Assembly (NCBI GenBank): GCA_947173495.1
Contig: CAMWFQ010000006.1
Span: 62,001-126,000 of the forward strand
From: an uncultured Lachnospiraceae bacterium
GTDB lineage: Bacteria > Bacillota > Clostridia > Lachnospirales > Lachnospiraceae
DNA length: 64,000 nt
Direction of reading: 5' to 3'
The notes beneath the pieces were generated by a model. That model was not told where the DNA came from. It searched no databases and saw only the letters and a program-made list of their open reading frames with translations. Shown here piece by piece: positions 35,200-43,377 of this stretch (its first letter is position 1; every line of letters starts with the position of its first letter). Position numbers and translations under genes: made by a program.

Positions 35200-37785
35200 T
35201 TAACCTTCATTTTTAAATACAAGGGGCGTAATCACCAGCATCAGCAAAAATCCGCAGGGATTACTTAAGTGGAACACCCATTCCACCATGCCTGCTACGC
35301 CTACCGCTACCGTCACCACCGCCGGCAATGCCGCATAAGTTATTTTATCCTTCTTCTTCGAATAATACAGACAGGATATCGCAAAAGTTGCAATTCCTAC
35401 CATCACAAACACGATCCCCACTCCGATCCCGTGGTCATAGGCTACCTGCAGATAAATATTATGCGCATGAGTGGCGATCTCGCCGTTTGCCAGCAGCGCC
35501 CCCATTTCCTCATGCCCTGTCAGGTTGAGCTGTTCTATATATGAACGGAATATATCCAGACGGCCATTGGTGTAATCCTTTTCCTTTTCAGCAGCCTCCA
35601 GCGCCTCCTGAGGGATATAATCCGCAGATGCCACAAGAAGAGAGCTGTCTGCTATACCGGGAATCTTTCTCTCCTGTGTATCCTGATCCCGCTGCAGTTC
35701 CCGGTCATAAGGCTCCGCCCGGGCATCCCCCTCCCATTCCAGATCGCCGTACAGTTCCTGATACAGTGCCAGTTCCCCGTACACATCAAAGGTTCCTTCC
35801 GGGAGCCCGAATATCTTTTCTGCAAACACATCAATGAAACGGCCGACTCTCATATAATTGATGGTATCCAGCCGCCTTCCTCTCATTACATCCTCCGGAC
35901 AGTACAGGGAATATTCAATTTCATAAAGAAACGGCTCGCTCACCAGCGCAGGTATATTTCTCTGAGCTGTAAAGGTTACTGGAAAGCACACCAGTACCGC
36001 CAGGATCAGCAGCCCCAGGTTCCTGCCAAAGCAGGCCAGTTTCTCCTTTCCCTTCCCCGCCGCTGTAAAAATAAGGGCAAACAAAACTGCTACCCCCACT
36101 GAGAAAAATGCCGTTCTTGCCATTGTAAAGAGCATGTAGGATGATACCACTCCGAAAAGTGTCAGTTCCTTCCAGCAGGCCCCGATCAGGCTGCCCTTCT
36201 TCAGGGAGCCGTTCTTTTGCTGCATACGGCTCTTTTGCAGTTTGCTCAGCAAAATGACCACTGCCGCACACTCCACCATAGTCAGATAAGCGGCCGTTAT
36301 GGTCACTGTATGAAAAATATGCGTATACCTTGCGTTCCGGTAACTCACATAAGGCCGATGAAGCAATGCATAACCCGTAGACCAGACAAACTGGAGGATC
36401 ACCCCTCTGGCAATATTCACCAGAATCCTGTCTTTATGTTCCCACATCCCGTAATTCAGGTAAAACAGGGTGAAAGCCGCTGCCATCGCCACTCCCCACC
36501 ATCTGCCGTTCCTGAAAAGAATAATGAGCGCAAAAAACACACCCAGCAACGCCGCATACCAGGCAGGCTTTGCCAGCCTTCTGCGAAACAGCCCCGCCAG
36601 TGTGCGTAGCACAATAAAGCCAAGAAGAATGGCCAGCCCTGTCAGATATTTAAGCGCTTCCATTTCCAGATCATCCACATCTCCATCCATGACCGGAAGA
36701 TGCGTCTGGTAATAGCGCCACCCGGCAATCCCTGCCAGTGCAAAATACCCCAGTGTGTACAGGTTCAGAATCTCCTTCCACTTAAACATGGCAATAATTG
36801 CAATGGCGAACCAGAACATTTCCTTGCGCTCCGCCACCGTATGATGAATATCATACAGTCCGGAAACATACTCGCAGCATCCGGCAATGGCTCCGGCAAT
36901 GGCCGCCGACTGGAGGAGATCACCTGCATGTTCCCTGAGATATCCCGGTGTGAGAATCGGTTCCATCCCGTCTCTGCTGTGATTAATCCCATAAAACAAA
37001 ATCAATCCCAATAAAAGAATGCTGACAAAATATACTGTATTGTCAAGCGTAAACCGTCCCCACAGCCCCAGGACCACCGTGATCAACCCGACAAGCACCC
37101 CCACTGCCACAATGGGATTAGCCACAGACCGAAACGCCCTCTCCACTGTAATCAGCTTATCCTCTTTCTTTTTATACCAGAGAGTGACTGCCGTGTACAA
37201 AATCACTGCCGCCGCCAGGATCAGAATTCCAAAAAGAGCAACCTTTGTTTTACGCAGGGGTACGCTGTAATGATAGTCCGCCGCCAGGCTGGCTCCATCT
37301 ACCGTAGAATCCGCATAGTACATGGTTCCCAGATAAGGCATGTCCGTCATGGACACCATTTCATATCCTGCAAAGATCTCAGATGCATCTCCCTGAAGGA
37401 TCACATAATACATCTTCCCTACTTCCATATCAATATCGATCATGGCATCCTGAAAGCCCGGCAGCTTTTCGGGGTTGATTTTTACCTTCTCCTCACACAC
37501 CTGCTGCCACTGTTCATCCAGAATGCGGAGGTAAAAGGACTCTCCCCTGCTTTCTTCCCCCAGATAAACAGAAATGGTATCCATATGGTCATACTGGGCT
37601 ACAATCCCCTGCAGAAGCGTCTTTTCTTCATTGATCACCTCCGTCACAGTACCTGTCTGCAGCCCTACAGAAGAAGTCACCTTCTCATGCCAGATTCGAA
37701 GCGGCCAGAGCGAGACCAGAAGGCAAAGCGCTGTTATTATGATGACTGCCTGAATTGCACGGCTTTTATATACGATCTTTTTCAT
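35200..37785 (-). CDS. O-antigen ligase/Wzy-type polymerase
   Basis: About 861 residues with an N-terminal anchor, a beta-rich extracytoplasmic segment (about 50-175) and ten or more membrane helices. Near the C-terminus a large loop ends in ATHAHNIYLQVAYDHGIGVG, the HNxYL pattern of the Wzy_C family, where the histidine is functionally important in ligases and polymerases. This would join repeat units on the outer face of the membrane. It is unusually long for the family because of the extra N-terminal domain. The ATG at 37785 is preferred to the one at 37797, which belongs to repeat A. It is the first gene behind the promoter at 37922. Confidence 0.88.
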   Translation of the reverse strand: MKKIVYKSRAIQAVIIITALCLLVSLWPLRIWHEKVTSSVGLQTGTVTEVINEEKTLLQGIVAQYDHMDTISVYLGEESRGESFYLRILDEQWQQVCEEKVKINPEKLPGFQDAMIDIDMEVGKMYYVILQGDASEIFAGYEMVSMTDMPYLGTMYYADSTVDGASLAADYHYSVPLRKTKVALFGILILAAAVILYTAVTLWYKKKEDKLITVERAFRSVANPIVAVGVLVGLITVVLGLWGRFTLDNTVYFVSILLLGLILFYGINHSRDGMEPILTPGYLREHAGDLLQSAAIAGAIAGCCEYVSGLYDIHHTVAERKEMFWFAIAIIAMFKWKEILNLYTLGYFALAGIAGWRYYQTHLPVMDGDVDDLEMEALKYLTGLAILLGFIVLRTLAGLFRRRLAKPAWYAALLGVFFALIILFRNGRWWGVAMAAAFTLFYLNYGMWEHKDRILVNIARGVILQFVWSTGYALLHRPYVSYRNARYTHIFHTVTITAAYLTMVECAAVVILLSKLQKSRMQQKNGSLKKGSLIGACWKELTLFGVVSSYMLFTMARTAFFSVGVAVLFALIFTAAGKGKEKLACFGRNLGLLILAVLVCFPVTFTAQRNIPALVSEPFLYEIEYSLYCPEDVMRGRRLDTINYMRVGRFIDVFAEKIFGLPEGTFDVYGELALYQELYGDLEWEGDARAEPYDRELQRDQDTQERKIPGIADSSLLVASADYIPQEALEAAEKEKDYTNGRLDIFRSYIEQLNLTGHEEMGALLANGEIATHAHNIYLQVAYDHGIGVGIVFVMVGIATFAISCLYYSKKKDKITYAALPAVVTVAVGVAGMVEWVFHLSNPCGFLLMLVITPLVFKNEG

Positions 37786-37794
37786 ATTTAACCC

Positions 37795-37887
37795 CATTTC
37801 TGCGCTGTTTTGTTGCGCAAAGCCATTATATGGCTAAAGCATATAAAACGCTTAACAAGTTTGTGGATGCGCTGCATACACAAACTT
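37795..37887 (-). repeat. Intergenic repeat A, copy 2
   Basis: On the minus strand a nine-bp hairpin AAGTTTGTG/CACAAACTT (arms 37857-37865 and 37879-37887) is followed by AGCCAT/ATGGCT (37821-37835) and then CAACAAAACAGCGCAGAAAT and GGGG just before the polymerase start. Compared with copy 1 at 15483-15565 the second hairpin has a paired T-A to G-C change that keeps the stem. Confidence 0.7.
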
Positions 37888-37921
37888 TCTCTCATTTCTA
37901 CACAGAGTTTGCGCAATTGGT

Positions 37922-37950
37922 AGTATATCACAAGTGGGATGGATTATCAA
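37922..37950 (-). promoter_or_regulatory. Sigma-A promoter for the polymerase/bacillosamine/GT4 unit
   Basis: Minus-strand TTGATA (37945-37950) and TATACT (37922-37927) have a 17-base spacer. It lies about 137 bases before the polymerase ATG, leaving a long leader that holds repeat A with its two hairpins. A run of 16 closely spaced genes follows. Confidence 0.7.
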
Positions 37951-37972
37951 ATTTTACCGGTATTTTCCACAC

Positions 37973-38034
37973 GCTGAACTGTTACATGCAAAATCCATTA
38001 AATTCGCCTTCGGCGATGGGCTTTTGCACTCTTG
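37973..38034. repeat. Intergenic repeat fragments between two glycan units
   Basis: This part of the 287-base gap has a third copy of the TAACAGTTCAGC motif (minus, 37973-37985) and a nested inverted repeat in which TGCAAAA/TTTTGCA (from about 37987 to 38027) encloses CCAT/ATGG and GCC/GGC. No coding sequence is evident in the gap. Confidence 0.5.
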
Positions 38035-38041
38035 TATCACT

Positions 38042-38089
38042 TTCTCACGGTCTGTGCAGTTAATGCACAGACCTGGCTGAATAGTTACC
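38042..38089 (-). repeat. Intergenic hairpin repeat B, copy 2
   Basis: On the minus strand it reads GGTAACTATTCAGCC, whose TAA is the stop codon of the DUF6020 gene, then a perfect 10-bp hairpin (38049-38058 with 38064-38073, five-base loop) and GTGAGAA. The stem sequence differs from copy 1 at three pairs, all compensated. The 58-base middle of copy 1 is missing. Confidence 0.7.
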
Positions 38090-39923
38090 ACTGACCGGCA
38101 GTCTGTGCGAAAAAGCACTCCCATACCAGCAGCGGTACTGCCACCCACAAAAACACCACATATCTCACCAGATAAGTCGGCCCCAGAATGACCGTACACC
38201 AGACCAGCAGCGGCAATACATATGGCAGCGCCTTTATCCAGTATCCCTGATCGCACAGAAAACCCAGCAGAAACAGAAATACCCAGAACAAAAAGCCCGG
38301 AGAAAAAAACATGGATATCACCGGCAGCTTCTGCTGGCTGATCTCAAGAGACATTCTGCGGTACAGCTCATTCAACCAGGGGATCCTGCTCTCTCTGATC
38401 CCAGGCTCCTCCACCTCATAACCAAAGTAAGAGCTGTCGCCGTAAGTATAAGTAAACACGGTATTGCCGCGGTAAACATCGATGACCGTGTCCGGATACC
38501 AGAAGCCATAAGACGTCATAAACCAGGCATTCAGATAAATGAAGGGATGTTCTCTCCCCCATTTAAGCCAGAGCTTTAAAAACCCGGACTTATCCGCCTC
38601 ATAGGCAGCGTTGTTGAATCCTATTTTTACTCCGTCAGTGACCTTGGGCGTATAGCGGAGAAGGGCTTCCTCCGGAAGGTATCTGCAGAGCAGATCCCTC
38701 TCATCGGGAGGAAGACTTTCCTTTTCATTTACATACACTCTTGCCATCTGTGATATGGGAACAGTCAGAATCTCCTGATGCTCGCCGGCATCCGCATGGA
38801 AGATACCGGTAAGGGCAAAGCTGACTGCCAGATAGCCCAAAAGAATCCCGGAAAAACATAAAAGCACCCTTTTCCGATATTTTTTCAGGAACAAAAGGCT
38901 TATGGCCGCAAATACCAGAAAGGCATAAAAACCATTATGGCGAAGAAGCATCATAAGCGTGGATGATACTGCCAGAAACAGCACTTTTCTCTTTTTCTGA
39001 AAAAAGCAGGCGGGCAGACCGTATAAATCCTGCAAAAGAAGAAGGGTTATCAAAAGCGCCCCTGTAAAGAGCCCGTCCTTGGCAGAGCACAGGGAAAACA
39101 TTACCAGTACAGGGCACATCCCAAAATACAGGGTGAGAAGAATTCCTCCCCTCCGCTTCATCCCTCTTTCTCTCATCCGCTCCACACACCATGCAAAAAT
39201 AAATGACATCCCCGTCATTTGCAAGACTGTATAGCAGGCAATCCCTGCGTTGACAGAGCCTGTCAGCTTAAAAAACAGCTGGATGATCCCACCCAAAAGC
39301 AGCACATGCATCAGCGGATGGTGGGTTGAGAAATTACGGGTCACCACCTGCAAGTATTCCTCCTGTGCATCATACACAAAAAAGCCCGGATACACCGCAA
39401 GAAATACGGGAAGGTAACAGACAAAAATCACTGCTGCCGTGCGCAGGAAGCGATAGCAGTCCCATTTTTTTATCGGCTCATTCCAGGACCTTTTTTCTTC
39501 TTCGCCTATCTCTTTCGGTTCCGGTCCCTGCTCCCATCTCTTCTGGAGTCTCACCGCCAGTATCTCCCAGCCATATCTCACCAGAAGCGTAAACAGAATC
39601 GCTGATATCAGAATCGCCGCCCACATACTGCCCCTCTGAAAGGGAACACTCCCTTCTGCGTCCAGCTGTGCCCCGAAGACCATGCAAACGGCAAAAAGGG
39701 TTCCGCAGACACCCGGCAAAAACCATCTGCGGCTCTTTCCTGAAGACAGCGCAGGAAGCGCCCTGCCTGTCAGCCAGAGCAGAAAGCAAAACAAAAAGAC
39801 AGCCCAGATACTGTTGGTATACCAGAGTCTGCTCCCCTCTCTGCCCAGCATCCAGGGAAAAGAACAGACGCCCCCGTAGGAGAGCACAAGCGCAGGAAAT
39901 AACTTCAAAACTTTCTTTTTCAT
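38085..39923 (-). CDS. DUF6020 family membrane protein, possible GT-C enzyme
   Basis: A 612-residue protein with about twelve membrane helices. After the fifth helix FLAVYPGFFVYDAQEEYLQV and NFSTHHPLMHVLLLG form a loop with acidic and histidine residues, a pattern of DUF6020 and compatible with a GT-C active site. An outer loop (about 390-500) is soluble. The gene is 22 bases downstream of a GtrB-like transferase, the enzyme that makes polyprenyl-phosphate sugars, which supports a role as the partner transferase. That pairing is inference. Its stop lies in repeat B. Confidence 0.8.
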   Translation of the reverse strand: MKKKVLKLFPALVLSYGGVCSFPWMLGREGSRLWYTNSIWAVFLFCFLLWLTGRALPALSSGKSRRWFLPGVCGTLFAVCMVFGAQLDAEGSVPFQRGSMWAAILISAILFTLLVRYGWEILAVRLQKRWEQGPEPKEIGEEEKRSWNEPIKKWDCYRFLRTAAVIFVCYLPVFLAVYPGFFVYDAQEEYLQVVTRNFSTHHPLMHVLLLGGIIQLFFKLTGSVNAGIACYTVLQMTGMSFIFAWCVERMRERGMKRRGGILLTLYFGMCPVLVMFSLCSAKDGLFTGALLITLLLLQDLYGLPACFFQKKRKVLFLAVSSTLMMLLRHNGFYAFLVFAAISLLFLKKYRKRVLLCFSGILLGYLAVSFALTGIFHADAGEHQEILTVPISQMARVYVNEKESLPPDERDLLCRYLPEEALLRYTPKVTDGVKIGFNNAAYEADKSGFLKLWLKWGREHPFIYLNAWFMTSYGFWYPDTVIDVYRGNTVFTYTYGDSSYFGYEVEEPGIRESRIPWLNELYRRMSLEISQQKLPVISMFFSPGFLFWVFLFLLGFLCDQGYWIKALPYVLPLLVWCTVILGPTYLVRYVVFLWVAVPLLVWECFFAQTAGQW

Positions 39924-39945
39924 AGCTGGCCATCCCTTTCTTCTG

Positions 39946-40896
39946 TCAGCGTTCTTCCGATATTTCGCCGGCGATCTCTCTTATCACATACTGAGGGGAA
40001 TTATTCATGGAAATGTACATCCTGCCCATATACTCTCCTACCAGTCCCAGCATCAGCATCAGCATGCCTCCCATAAATACCAGCATCGACATCAGCGCAC
40101 TGAAGCCTGTCACCAGCCCCGGCGGGTTAATAAATATTTTTTTGATAATGGTATAAATTCCATAGGCAAATCCCAGAACGGCACACCCGGCCCCCATCAC
40201 CGTGGCAACTCGCAGAGGCTTGACACTGAAAGCGGTAAAACCGTTGAACCACAGATGAAGGAGCTTTCCAATGGTATAACCGGAGACACCCGCCTGCCTG
40301 TCTCTGTGCTCCACATCCACATTGATAATCTTCTTTGTGGTGCGCAGAACCAGTCCGATCACATAGGGGTAAGCATATTCATACCGGATCACCTCGTCGA
40401 TTACAAACCTTCTGGCCGCAAAATAACTGGAAAGGAACAGATCCCTGGGCTTATCCAGCATTACCCTGGTCATAAGATCATTGACACGGCTTCCCCAGTT
40501 CCGAAAACCAGAATGATGCTTCTGTCTGTATCTGGCATACACCACATCCGCCCCCTGATGGATTCCCTCCAGCAGTCTGTCCACCTGGTCGGCAGGCGTC
40601 TGTCCATCGTCATCCAGGCAGACAACTATCTCACCCTTCACGTAATGAAAGCCTGCCATAAGCGCACTGTGCTGCCCGAAATTTCTCGCAAGATCAATTC
40701 CTGTAACATTGTCATTTTCACGACATAGTCGTTTAATAACAGAAAAAGTGTTATCAGGCGAGCAGTCGTTGACCAGTACCACTTCATATGCATAATTTTC
40801 CTGTTTTTCCATTGTCCGGCGGATTTCCTCTATCACTCCCGGAAGTGTTTCCTCCGAGCGGTAGCAGGGAATCACAAAACTGATCATCGTTTTCAA
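39946..40896 (-). CDS. GtrB/ArnC-like polyprenyl-phosphate glycosyltransferase (GT2)
   Basis: A GT2 enzyme of about 316 residues with two C-terminal membrane helices. VIPCYRSEETLPGVI, VLVNDCSPDNT, LARNFGQHSALMAG and VCLDDDGQTPADQ are typical of the DPM1/GtrB/ArnC group, which charges undecaprenyl phosphate with a sugar. The C-terminal ends in GEYMGRMYI, also a group mark. The TTG at 40896 has AAGGAGG five bases upstream and is the likely start; an ATG at 40920 lacks a site and an ATG at 40887 is too far from it. Its product would feed membrane GT-C enzymes such as the DUF6020 neighbour. Confidence 0.92.
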   Translation of the reverse strand: MKTMISFVIPCYRSEETLPGVIEEIRRTMEKQENYAYEVVLVNDCSPDNTFSVIKRLCRENDNVTGIDLARNFGQHSALMAGFHYVKGEIVVCLDDDGQTPADQVDRLLEGIHQGADVVYARYRQKHHSGFRNWGSRVNDLMTRVMLDKPRDLFLSSYFAARRFVIDEVIRYEYAYPYVIGLVLRTTKKIINVDVEHRDRQAGVSGYTIGKLLHLWFNGFTAFSVKPLRVATVMGAGCAVLGFAYGIYTIIKKIFINPPGLVTGFSALMSMLVFMGGMLMLMLGLVGEYMGRMYISMNNSPQYVIREIAGEISEER

Positions 40897-40913
40897 AGCA
40901 GCCTCCTTATTTT

Positions 40914-41456
40914 TCAGCATCCATTGATTATTGCCATATAGATCACATCCTGATATCTTCCCTCCAGAAAGACCTCGTCCCTTAAATAAGCTTCCTTCAC
41001 AAACCCCGCCTTTTCGTAGCTCCTTATGGCCTGCCTGTTTTCCGCCAGCACCCTGAGCATCAGCTTGTGAAGCTTTTCCTCCTCAAACGCATATCGAATC
41101 ATCAGTCTGGCGGCCCGGGTGCCATAGCCCTTTCTCTGAGCATTCTCTTCTCCTATGAAAATACCATATTCCGCCTTGTGATGAACTCTGTCAATATCCC
41201 GGAGATAGACACTTCCCACCGCCCTTTCCGATTCCCTGATACAGATAATAAACTGAACTGCCCTGCCGGTATCGATCATGGTTTTGATCCAGTTTTCGTG
41301 TCCCTGCCTGGTAAAGGGTTCCCGGTAAATAAATCTGCTCCTTACAAACTCTTGATTCCGCCAGCCTATAATCCGGTCCGTATCCTCCTGCGTCATAAGA
41401 CGCAGAAAAACCTCTTCATCCCCGCTCCACTGCGTATCCCTGTTCTCTTTCATCAT
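40914..41456 (-). CDS. GNAT family N-acetyltransferase, RimJ/PseH/WecD-like
   Basis: A 180-residue GNAT protein. VFLRLMTQEDTDRIIGWRN opens the fold, NAQRKGYGTRAARLMIRYAF is the acetyl-CoA pyrophosphate loop (Q/RxxGxG/A) and SYEKAGFVKEAYLRDEVF ends it. Related enzymes acetylate the 4-amino group of nucleotide sugars: PseH in pseudaminic acid synthesis and WecD for dTDP-Fuc4N. Both substrates are possible here, since an RffA-type aminotransferase is two genes upstream and pse genes are 12 kb away. It could also act on a protein. The preceding gap holds a pentanucleotide repeat. Confidence 0.85.
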   Translation of the reverse strand: MMKENRDTQWSGDEEVFLRLMTQEDTDRIIGWRNQEFVRSRFIYREPFTRQGHENWIKTMIDTGRAVQFIICIRESERAVGSVYLRDIDRVHHKAEYGIFIGEENAQRKGYGTRAARLMIRYAFEEEKLHKLMLRVLAENRQAIRSYEKAGFVKEAYLRDEVFLEGRYQDVIYMAIINGC

Positions 41457-41484
41457 TTTGCTGATCTCCGCTGCTTCTCTTAAA

Positions 41485-41534
41485 GCTTTGCTATGCTACG
41501 CTATGCTATGCTTTGCTATGCTACGCTTTGCTTT
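41485..41534. repeat. Imperfect pentanucleotide tandem repeat, ten units
   Basis: Ten consecutive units of the form GCT(A/T)(T/C) on the plus strand: GCTTT, GCTAT and GCTAC in mixed order. Echoes such as CTATGCTATAC continue towards 41585. It fills the leader between the membrane-protein stop and the GNAT start (28 bases from it) and encodes TAG stops in the minus direction. Confidence 0.85.
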
Positions 41535-41577
41535 TCTTTGTTATGCATGCTATCCAAGCCTTGCTCCACTATCTATG

Positions 41578-43377
41578 CTATACTCCGCTTATGGCTGATA
41601 TCTGATATAGTTCAAACACATCCGCCACCGTTTCGATCTTTATCAGTTCCACCTGTATTCCGTGCCCCAGATAATATTCCGCCAGCCACTCCATATCCTC
41701 CCCGGCCTTCCTGACAAAATATACATTGTCCCTGGCAAGAAGGGCCTGCTCCATAGTCTCAATTCCAAAAAGGGCAAATTTTTTCTTCTGAAGAGGACTT
41801 TTACATGCCCATCCGCCCATAATATCATAATTGTCCAGAGAATTGTCTACCTGTTCAAACATTTTTTCCGAGTAGGAAACAGAGGAATACACATCGATCA
41901 AATAAAAGTTTTCCTTATTTTCCTCCCCGGAAAGATGGCTGTATAGTTCCCTGTAAGGCTGATTCACCATATCCCTCTGCGTCTGATTTACAAGAGCCTC
42001 TCTTATGCTCCCCGGAAGGATCAAAACCGCCAGTATCCCAAACCCTGCCAGAACCGTGAAAGAACAGATCTGCTTTGTCCTGCCCTTTCCGATCTTCTGC
42101 CATTGAGCCAGAATCATGGCTGCCAGAATGCAAAGCTCCATCAGATACAGGGAATGAGTGATACGCGCCGGATCCCGGCCACGCATCAGAATATACATCC
42201 ACAATCCGGTACGGACGCCAAAAAGAATCAGAAGTTTCCAGCCGGTACCCAAAAGCTTTCTTACCGTTTCCTTTTTCCCTCTGCCAGCACCACAAAGGGC
42301 CGTGAAAATCACCAGAAGGTATCCCAATATCACACTGTAATTCCACGGATAATCGCTCCCTGTATCCCCCGGCCCGTGCGTCAGCCGGTAAATATAAAAT
42401 CTGAGTTTCCGTGGCAGCTGCCGGGAAAAAGGTTCCTGGACGCTCTTATTTTCTCCCGCGTACGCTGCAATAGCCCCTATCAGTTGTTCGTCTATCTCTT
42501 CATCCATACCAAAATTGTAATTATCCAAAAGGATCTTTTCGCTTTCCGTAAGACCGATGCTCTGATAAAACGCTCTGTTCTCTTCATAGCCGGGCGGCTC
42601 CTGAAAATCGTAAAGCTCCGTCCTGTTATTAAAAAACTCCATAAAGGCGCGCCACTGCGCGGAGCCATAGGCCAGCATATGCACAGCCTGTCCCAGCAAA
42701 ATACCGGACAGGATCAAACCAATCACGGACAAATACTTGACTGCATTTTCTTTCGTAAAGATTCTCTCTTCACTCCCCCATTTGGCCACGCCCGCCGCAC
42801 AGATCATAGGCAAAACCAGAAGGAGCATCTCCGAGCGGATCAGATAAGCTACTGTCACCAGCAAAACGGCAGGTATATTCCTTTTGATAAATTCCCCGGA
42901 TTTTACCCTCTCATTTGTGGTGTAAAACAAAAACGCCGCTGTGGCCGCAAGAAGGGTACATGTCACCGTATACTGGGCATACACCAGATGCTCCAGAAAC
43001 AAACCTGTGAAAAGCAGCCCCTCTGTCAGAGCCAGGATCAGTTTTCCCCGGTATGTTTTACAAATTTCCATACTCCTTTTTTCGATCAGAAAAAAACAGC
43101 CAAAATGACAGAAACACAAAAACAGCCCATACCAGGGAAGCGGCCTGACCAGTCTGTAAAGCAGACTGATCAGAGCGCTGATGGGCCAGTGCATCTGTAT
43201 ATTACGGCTCTCCGGTTCTCCGGTATAAACCCCTGCAAGTATATCCTTCATCAGCACATCGTCGTTCAGATCATAGTAATAATCAAAAACGCACCCTGTA
43301 AAGACCGCCAGAAGAACTACTGCCAGAAAGGCTGTGATCCCGTTTTCATTTTTTTTAAGCTGTTCCTTAAGCTTCAT
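41578..43377 (-). CDS. Large multi-pass membrane protein of unknown family, possible GT-C
   Basis: A 599-residue protein with about eleven membrane helices and a soluble C-terminal domain of about 110 residues. The first outer loop has YYYDLNDDVLMKDILAGVYTG, an acidic DD pair close to the first helix as in GT-C transferases. I do not recognise a named family. Its start overlaps the RffA-type aminotransferase by 11 bases with AAGGA five bases upstream, so it belongs to that unit. A role in sugar transfer from a polyprenyl donor is inferred from topology and context only. Confidence 0.8.
   Translation of the reverse strand: MKLKEQLKKNENGITAFLAVVLLAVFTGCVFDYYYDLNDDVLMKDILAGVYTGEPESRNIQMHWPISALISLLYRLVRPLPWYGLFLCFCHFGCFFLIEKRSMEICKTYRGKLILALTEGLLFTGLFLEHLVYAQYTVTCTLLAATAAFLFYTTNERVKSGEFIKRNIPAVLLVTVAYLIRSEMLLLVLPMICAAGVAKWGSEERIFTKENAVKYLSVIGLILSGILLGQAVHMLAYGSAQWRAFMEFFNNRTELYDFQEPPGYEENRAFYQSIGLTESEKILLDNYNFGMDEEIDEQLIGAIAAYAGENKSVQEPFSRQLPRKLRFYIYRLTHGPGDTGSDYPWNYSVILGYLLVIFTALCGAGRGKKETVRKLLGTGWKLLILFGVRTGLWMYILMRGRDPARITHSLYLMELCILAAMILAQWQKIGKGRTKQICSFTVLAGFGILAVLILPGSIREALVNQTQRDMVNQPYRELYSHLSGEENKENFYLIDVYSSVSYSEKMFEQVDNSLDNYDIMGGWACKSPLQKKKFALFGIETMEQALLARDNVYFVRKAGEDMEWLAEYYLGHGIQVELIKIETVADVFELYQISAISGV

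Noticed and set aside
41485-41534. CRISPR array
   Set aside because: The units are five bases long without spacers; no cas genes are present.
41493-41714. Short plus-strand frame with repeated LCYA-like residues
   Set aside because: It simply translates the pentanucleotide repeat and runs antisense into a real gene.
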